64,000 bases of DNA from the NCBI GenBank assembly GCA_963971535.1, contig OZ020592.1, forward strand, positions 55,063,150 through 55,127,149. The letters are read 5' to 3'. Positions 58,875 through 64,000 of this stretch are shown in pieces. Numbering within the stretch: the first letter of the stretch is position 1; the number at the start of each line of letters is the position of its first letter. The notes under the pieces were generated by a model. That model saw only the letters and a list, made by a program, of their open reading frames with translations. It did no database searches and was not told the DNA's origin. Position numbers and translations under genes: made by a program. The DNA is from Notolepis coatsorum (lineage: Eukaryota; Chordata; Actinopteri; Aulopiformes; Paralepididae).

Positions 58875-60052
58875 TAGGGCTGACCTTCGAAGCTTTTTTT
58901 GGCAATCGAAGCTTCGGGGCAGAGCTTCGATTTTAATTCGAAGCTTCGAAAAAAAATAAAAAAAATATTTTTTTTTAATATTTTTTTTTTATCTTATGTT
59001 GTGGGACTTGTACAGCACTTTCGTAAACGTTGTTGTTTTTAAATGTGCTCTATAAATAAAGTGGGTTGGATTAATTAATTAAGTAGCCCCTTTCGTGACT
59101 GACGCATCCAACAAGGTTTCACTCGGCTGTGTGATTTAATTCAAGGTGGATCGCTGTTGTCGTTTGAACAACTTCAGATTTCATGGGAACTACCAATCCC
59201 CCAAATCAAGAATGTTTAAGATGAATGAAGTAAGATTTTGATTATTTGAAATATGGCCTGTGTAGACTAAACTATGCACAGAATTATGTCAGTCTACAAG
59301 GTCCGGATTCTACATGGTCCGGCAATGTAGACCTTGTAGACTCCACTACAGACCAATTATCAGTGAATGTTCATGCATTTTTAAGAAGGGCAACTTCCAC
59401 AAAAAAACAAAGAACTCACCAAAACATCTCAGTAGCACCTTATCTAAATGTTATATTTCATATATGGAGATTCATATTTATTTATGTATTGCATGCATTT
59501 CTACATTTTATTTCCTATTTTGTTTATTCATCCCAGTATCTTTCTTTCTTATGTGTGGAATTCTACAAGGTGCGCGCACACACACACACACACTTAAATT
59601 TAGTCATTTAGCCGACGCTTTTATCCAAAGCGACTTACAAGTTCTGTACGACAAGACAGCAAGAAGGGTACAACTCTATCAGCTGAGTAACAATGTTCAT
59701 CAAAGTGTTGCGTGTTACAGTGTAGGTTAGTTTATTAGGACAAGTGCATGACAGTAAGGTTAGTCACGGTTAGATTTTTTTTTTTTTTTTTTATCATTTC
59801 AGATAATGGTTGAAGAAGTGAGTCTTTAGTCGACGGCGAAAGATTGGACGGGATTCGGCTGTCCTAACTGGGATGGGTAGTTCACACACACACACAAATC
59901 GAAGTTAAAAAAAAAATAAAAAAAAAAATATTTGAATTTTTTTTTTTATTTTTTATTTATTTATTTTTTAAACTTCGATTTTTTTTTTAATGTTCGAAGC
60001 TTGTGCCATCGAATCGAACGTTCGAAGCTTCGAAGCATTTAAGACAGCCCTA
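58875..60052 (+). mobile_element. hAT-type element (TAGGGCTG ends), copy 2
   Basis: Ends TAGGGCTGACCTTCGAAGC and AAGACAGCCCTA with a perfect 8-bp duplication CTGATTTG (58867-58874 and 60053-60060). 1178 bp. Body is nearly the same as copy 1 in opposite orientation, including GGTCCGGATTCTACATGGTC and the TTTATCCAAAGCGACTTACA core. Confidence 0.93.
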
Positions 60053-60060
60053 CTGATTTG

Positions 60061-60980
60061 ATGTAACATTAAAGCGGATGTTGTTCCAACTAGCTAGCTT
60101 TTCAGCTAATGCTACAGTATAATAACACCAGCAAACAAAACCGTCACACCGCTCTGTCGGGACAATGGAATTTAAGAAAGTGTATCTGCTGTTAAAACGA
60201 CAAACAGCATCGACACTTTAATTCACGTCGATTAAAAACACGTTAATTTTATAATCCTAAATGACGTCATATGGGATCGGAGGCTAGACTTTCGTCGTAC
60301 TCGCCAATACCGATACCAGCATTTTAGGCTGTATCGGAGGCATTTTCAATACTGGTATCGGAACAACTCTACAGGTAATTGGACAAAATAACAATCATAA
60401 ATCGAATCCCTTCAGCTTTGTCTTCAGCAAGTGAAATGCATGCTCAATTGGATTCAGGTAAGGTGATTGACTTGGCCATTGCATAACATTCCACTTATTT
60501 GCCTCATATCGAGTTGACAGCAACCGATTCCAAAAGAAAATACCACTTGAAATGAAGACCTTTTATCCACAGAACAGCGGAGTAGCCAATTGTCCAATTA
60601 CTTTTGGTAGCTTAAAAATGGGGAGGCACATATCATTTGTTGTAATTCCGATACCATTCACCTGAATTGGATGTAGGATTTTCTAAATTAGAGTATCGCA
60701 ATATGAACCGATCTTTTTACGTTGAAAGGATCCTATTGGATCATTGATAATAGATTGATAATAATAATAATAGATTGGATTTAAAGAGAGAAGCGCCTTT
60801 CTCAGACTCAAGGACACTGTACAAGGAGAGAGAAGGTATATAAAAGAATGGGTTTTTTTTTTTTTATATATGCGTATAGTAACAGGGGGGGGGGGAATAA
60901 AACAAATACGATTAAAAAAAGGAAGCAAGGTGCCGTCCAATTGGATGAAACCGTAACAAGAAAATTAACAAAAACAGGAT
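60061..60980. other. Unassigned DNA with repeat fragments
   Basis: 60240-60370 has a GGTATCGG/CCGATACC-rich MITE-like part; 60730-60830 resembles a LINE 3' end (AGCGCCTTTCTCAGACTCAA). No ORF. Confidence 0.4.
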
Positions 60981-60982
60981 CT

Positions 60983-61660
60983 AGGGCGGCTGGGTGGCGC
61001 AGCAGACATTGCGCTCGTCACCAACGCAACCGGGTTCGACTCCGGCTGTCGGCGTTGTCTCCGGCTTGGGCCAGCAGTCATACTAACTCAATAGACCTAT
61101 CTCAAACCCTGCCCTCTTTTCTTGATCCTCCAATCACAACGGTCTCTTGCCTCGGACAAGCTTTGTTTGTCCGAGGCAAGCGACAGTTGTGATTGGAGGA
61201 TCAAGAAAAGAGGGCAGGGTTTGAGATAGGTGGGTCCATTGGCAGAGTTAGCGGGTGGAAGTCGATGGGTGGTAATCTGGACGTTGTGGACAGCGACTCC
61301 TACAGGTAGGTTGGGGACGCCTGCACAGCAAAGACAGAAAATGGCGGGGGTAGTGTGAGCCTCCCACACGTTACACCTCGCCAATGAGAGTCCGCGCTGG
61401 CAGGTGAAAAGATGCGACAGGCTGCCTCCTAGTGTATCGGAGGGGAGACGTGATGCAAGGCTTCTATCCTCCCTACAACCGGCCAGTGGGGGGCATATGC
61501 GAGCAACGTTCAAGACAAGAGAGGGGAGAATTGTCACTATGGAATTGGGATGGGAGAAAAAATTGAAGGAGAAAAAGTGGATAAAAAAAAAACGGGATCT
61601 GTGGCTTAAAAGAAGAGTCAGGGGGTGGGCTACTTGGATCGATGTATCGTCCCACCCCTA
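60983..61660 (+). mobile_element. tRNA-derived SINE, copy 1, with hairpin insertion
   Basis: GGGTGGCGCAGCAGAC...GCGCTC (A box) and GGGTTCGACTCCG (B box) start a tRNA-like head. The body (CTCCTACAGGT, GAGCCTCCCACACGTTACAC, GAGTCCGCGCTGGCAGGTG) matches the copy at 63669. A 137-bp palindrome interrupts it at 61095-61231; the other copy lacks it. Right end not resolved. Confidence 0.75.
61095..61231. mobile_element. Palindromic mini-element inside the SINE
   Basis: Arms of about 46 bp (ACCTATCTCAAACCCTGCCC and complement) plus an inner stem CTTGCCTCGGACAA/TTGTCCGAGGCAAG. An older relative lies at about 35285-35420 (CTCCAATCACAAC and GTTGTGATTGGAG). Confidence 0.85.
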
Positions 61661-61837
61661 GTATACACCATCTTCTTGTCTGACTCTGGAGAAGACGGTA
61701 AAGTTGGCATGATCCTTAGATGATTTTGACAGACTTCAAACAACGCAGAAATTAATGCCCCCCCCCCCCCCCTATTTCTAAATGCTAATTGTTTCTACCA
61801 AACCTTTCTTCTGCACTGAGACAGTGTTAAACGTGGT

Positions 61838-63664
61838 GTCAAGTCAGCTTTATTTGTATAGCACATTTACAAATGACTAAAAGCCAAACCAAAGTGCTTC
61901 ACATGATAAAAACATATACAATGCAGTAATTAGTAAAAATACACAAATTACAGAAGGTATTATACATTTAAGAAAGCAAGAGCAAGGTGCAATATAAAAG
62001 AGACAAGAAAATTTGATAAAAAGTCCAGAGTAATGGACGTCATATACAAGTGGCAGGCTAACTCTGGTCAAAGGCCAGGGAAAACTAGTGCGTTTTGAGC
62101 AGTGATTTAAAAGCCTCAAGGCTCTGGGCAGATCTTATATGGGGTGGGAGGCTGTTCCAGAGCCGGGGGGCAGTAGCAGCGAAGGCTCTATTTCCCCTGG
62201 TTTTGAGCCTGGTCCTAGGCACCTCCAGCAGCAGCTGGTCAGCAGACCTTGGGGCTCTGGATGGGGTGTGGTGATGCAGGCGCTCAGCTAAATACAGTGG
62301 AGACAGCCCGTGTAGTGCTTTAAAAACGGTCAGTAATAGTTTAAAATCTATACGGAAACGGACGGGAAGCCAGTGGAGTGAAGCCAGGACTGGTGTGGTC
62401 ACGTTTCCTGGTACCAGAGAAGACGGGCAGCCGTATCTTATACCAGTTGCAGGCGATGGAGCAGCGACTGGTCAATACAAACAAACGCATTGCAGTAATC
62501 CAGCCGGGTCGAAATAAAGGCATGGATCACCCTCTCCAGATCCTTCTGAGAGAGGTATGGTTTGGTTTTGGCCAGGAGTCTGAGGTGGAAAAAGCTGGTT
62601 TTAACCACCGAGCTAACCTGTTTATAAAATTTTACATTTCGGTCAAAGATTACTCCAAGGTTTCTGAGGAGCGGATATTTGAGCCCAGAGGGCCTAGGGC
62701 AATGACAGTAGGGTCAACCGAATCGTTACTAAATCAAATGATCCGTTTTGTGCTCATTTAAGTTGAGAAAATTTGCACTCATCCATATTTTTATGTCAGC
62801 CAGGCAATCTAGCAGTGGCTGTAGTGTAACCTTGCCTTTTGTTTTTAGGGGTAAATAGATCTGCACATCATCGGCAAAGCAGTGGAAGGACATGTTGTGC
62901 TTCGCAATGATTGAGCCTAAGGGCAACATTACAACATATATAATAAAAAAAGGATGGGGCCCAGTATCGACCTCTGGGGCACCAGAGGCCGGGGCCGCTG
63001 AAGGAATTCTCCTAGCTGGACTGAGAAGCTCCGGCCAGTCAGGTAGGACTTGAACCAGCTTAGGGCGACACCTGTGATGCCAACATATTTTTCAAGCCGC
63101 GACAGTAGGACAGTGTGGTCCATGGTATCGAATGCGGCTGTGAGGTCTAAAAGCACGAGAATGGCAGCTAAAATGAGATCATGAAGAACTCTCAGGAGGG
63201 CTGTTTCGGTGCGGTTTAAAGCCAGACTGAAATCTTTCGTGGATTTTATGTGCATCTAAAAACAGTTGTAACTGGAGGTAAATTGCTCGCTCCAGGACTT
63301 TTGACAGGAAAGGTAGTTGAGAAATGGACCTGAAGTTTGAGAGAATAGACGGATCAAGGTTTTTCTTTTTTATCAGGAGTTGTACCACAGCATGTTTGAA
63401 AGCGGTTGGAATTTACAAACAATAAAATAATGGGCAAGACCGAATCAAGCACTTCTTTTAGAAGGCGAGAGGGAAGGCTATCTGAGGGGCAGTTTGTGGG
63501 CCACAAGTGCTTAATTATGTCAGAAAGAGAGGAGGGAGACCGGCTCAAACTGCTTCAAAACAGCAGGCAGGGAGTGTAGAGGGGGGGGGGGGTGAGGAGG
63601 CTGTGGTGAGAACTGGTCTGAGAGCAGAGATTTTATCAATAAAAAAAGTTTAGAAAACGTTCAC
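61838..63664 (-). pseudogene. 5'-truncated L2/CR1-like LINE, decayed RT
   Basis: On the minus strand, in order: LKEVLDSVLPIILLFVN, FRSISQLPFLSKVLERAI with FQSGFKPHRNS, then LVLLDLTAAFDTMDHTVLL, RSILGPILFLLYML, and the catalytic FADDVQIYLPL near 62870, followed by the C-terminal part to about 62060. Frames are broken by several shifts and stops. The 3' end near 61838 has the AAATAAAGCTGACTTGACAC-type tail. The endonuclease domain is missing. The motif set is that of L2-like LINEs. Confidence 0.85.
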
Positions 63665-63668
63665 AGGG

Positions 63669-64000
63669 GGGCGGCTGGGTGGCGCAGTGGACTAAGCGCT
63701 CGTCACCAACGCAAGACACACTGGTATCGAATCCGGCTGTCAGCGTTGCCTCCGGCTTGGCCGGCCGTCATACTGGCTCAAATGGCAGAGTCAGCGGGAG
63801 GGAAGCCGGTGGGTGGTTATCTGGTCGTTGTAAACAGCGACTCCTACAGGTCGGTCAGGGCGCCTGCACAGCGAGGAAGGGAGATGGTGAGGGTAGTGTG
63901 AGCCTCCCACACGTTACACCTCACCAATGAGAGTCCGCGCTGGCAGGTGAAAAGAAGTGGTTGGCTGACTCTGCATGTATCGGAGGGGACATGTGATAGT
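63669..64000 (+). mobile_element. tRNA-derived SINE, copy 2 (cut by window end)
   Basis: GGGTGGCGCAGTGGACTAAG A-box region and GGTATCGAATCC B-box region, then the same body as the copy at 60983. It continues beyond base 64000. It abuts the LINE's 5' truncation point. Confidence 0.78.

Noticed and set aside
60985..61060. Possible tRNA gene
   Set aside because: A- and B-box-like motifs are present but stems do not pair and a long body follows; a second copy at 63669 shows it is a SINE.
56118..64000. Search for upstream psmd11 exons on the minus strand
   Set aside because: No stretch matching the residues expected before [11 protein letters not shown] was found, so those exons are placed outside the window.

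Overview
The window is nuclear DNA from a bony fish, species not determined. The evidence is one spliced vertebrate gene, psmd11, on the minus strand, and a dense fish-type repeat load: BEL/Pao and Ty3/gypsy retrotransposons, several hAT DNA transposons, TTAA-flanked and TA-flanked short elements, L2/CR1-like LINE pieces, tRNA-derived SINEs, microsatellites and minisatellites. There is no prokaryotic gene organisation, no CRISPR array and no sign of a new defence or biosynthetic system.

Layout. 1-6630: a BEL/Pao retrotransposon, entering from outside the window, broken by an in-frame stop and lacking its reverse transcriptase. 6631-10079: short elements, a 4 x 110-bp tandem repeat and unassigned DNA. 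10080-25367: a four-level nest. A TTAA-type remnant was hit by a GTF2IRD2/Charlie-like hAT transposon (8-bp target duplication CATTAGAC). The hAT's ATT microsatellite was hit by a second BEL/Pao element (11441-24593) whose 2029-residue gag-pol is open throughout. The 5' LTR of that BEL was then split by another hAT (12359-16394, duplication GGTCCAAG). 26884-32078: a Ty3/gypsy element with 211-bp LTRs, two in-frame stops, and a 3' LTR split by a LINE 3' end.

37589-56117 (minus): seven exons encode the last ~208 residues of PSMD11/Rpn6, a 26S proteasome lid subunit. All exon junctions keep the reading frame. The stop codon is followed directly by a splice donor, and a good acceptor at 36337 suggests that the 3' UTR lies in a separate exon ending near 33250. 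Exons coding the N-terminal half must lie beyond base 64000. The introns hold a cluster of related ~0.92-0.95-kb TTAA-flanked elements, a 20-bp minisatellite, a near-perfect 618-bp palindrome and several hAT copies whose 8-bp target duplications can be read directly.

57.7-64 kb: upstream intronic or flanking DNA with a second copy of the 56.4-kb hAT family, two copies of one tRNA-derived SINE, and a 5'-truncated L2-like LINE on the minus strand. The only host protein-coding function visible is protein degradation through the proteasome lid. All other coding sequence belongs to transposable elements.
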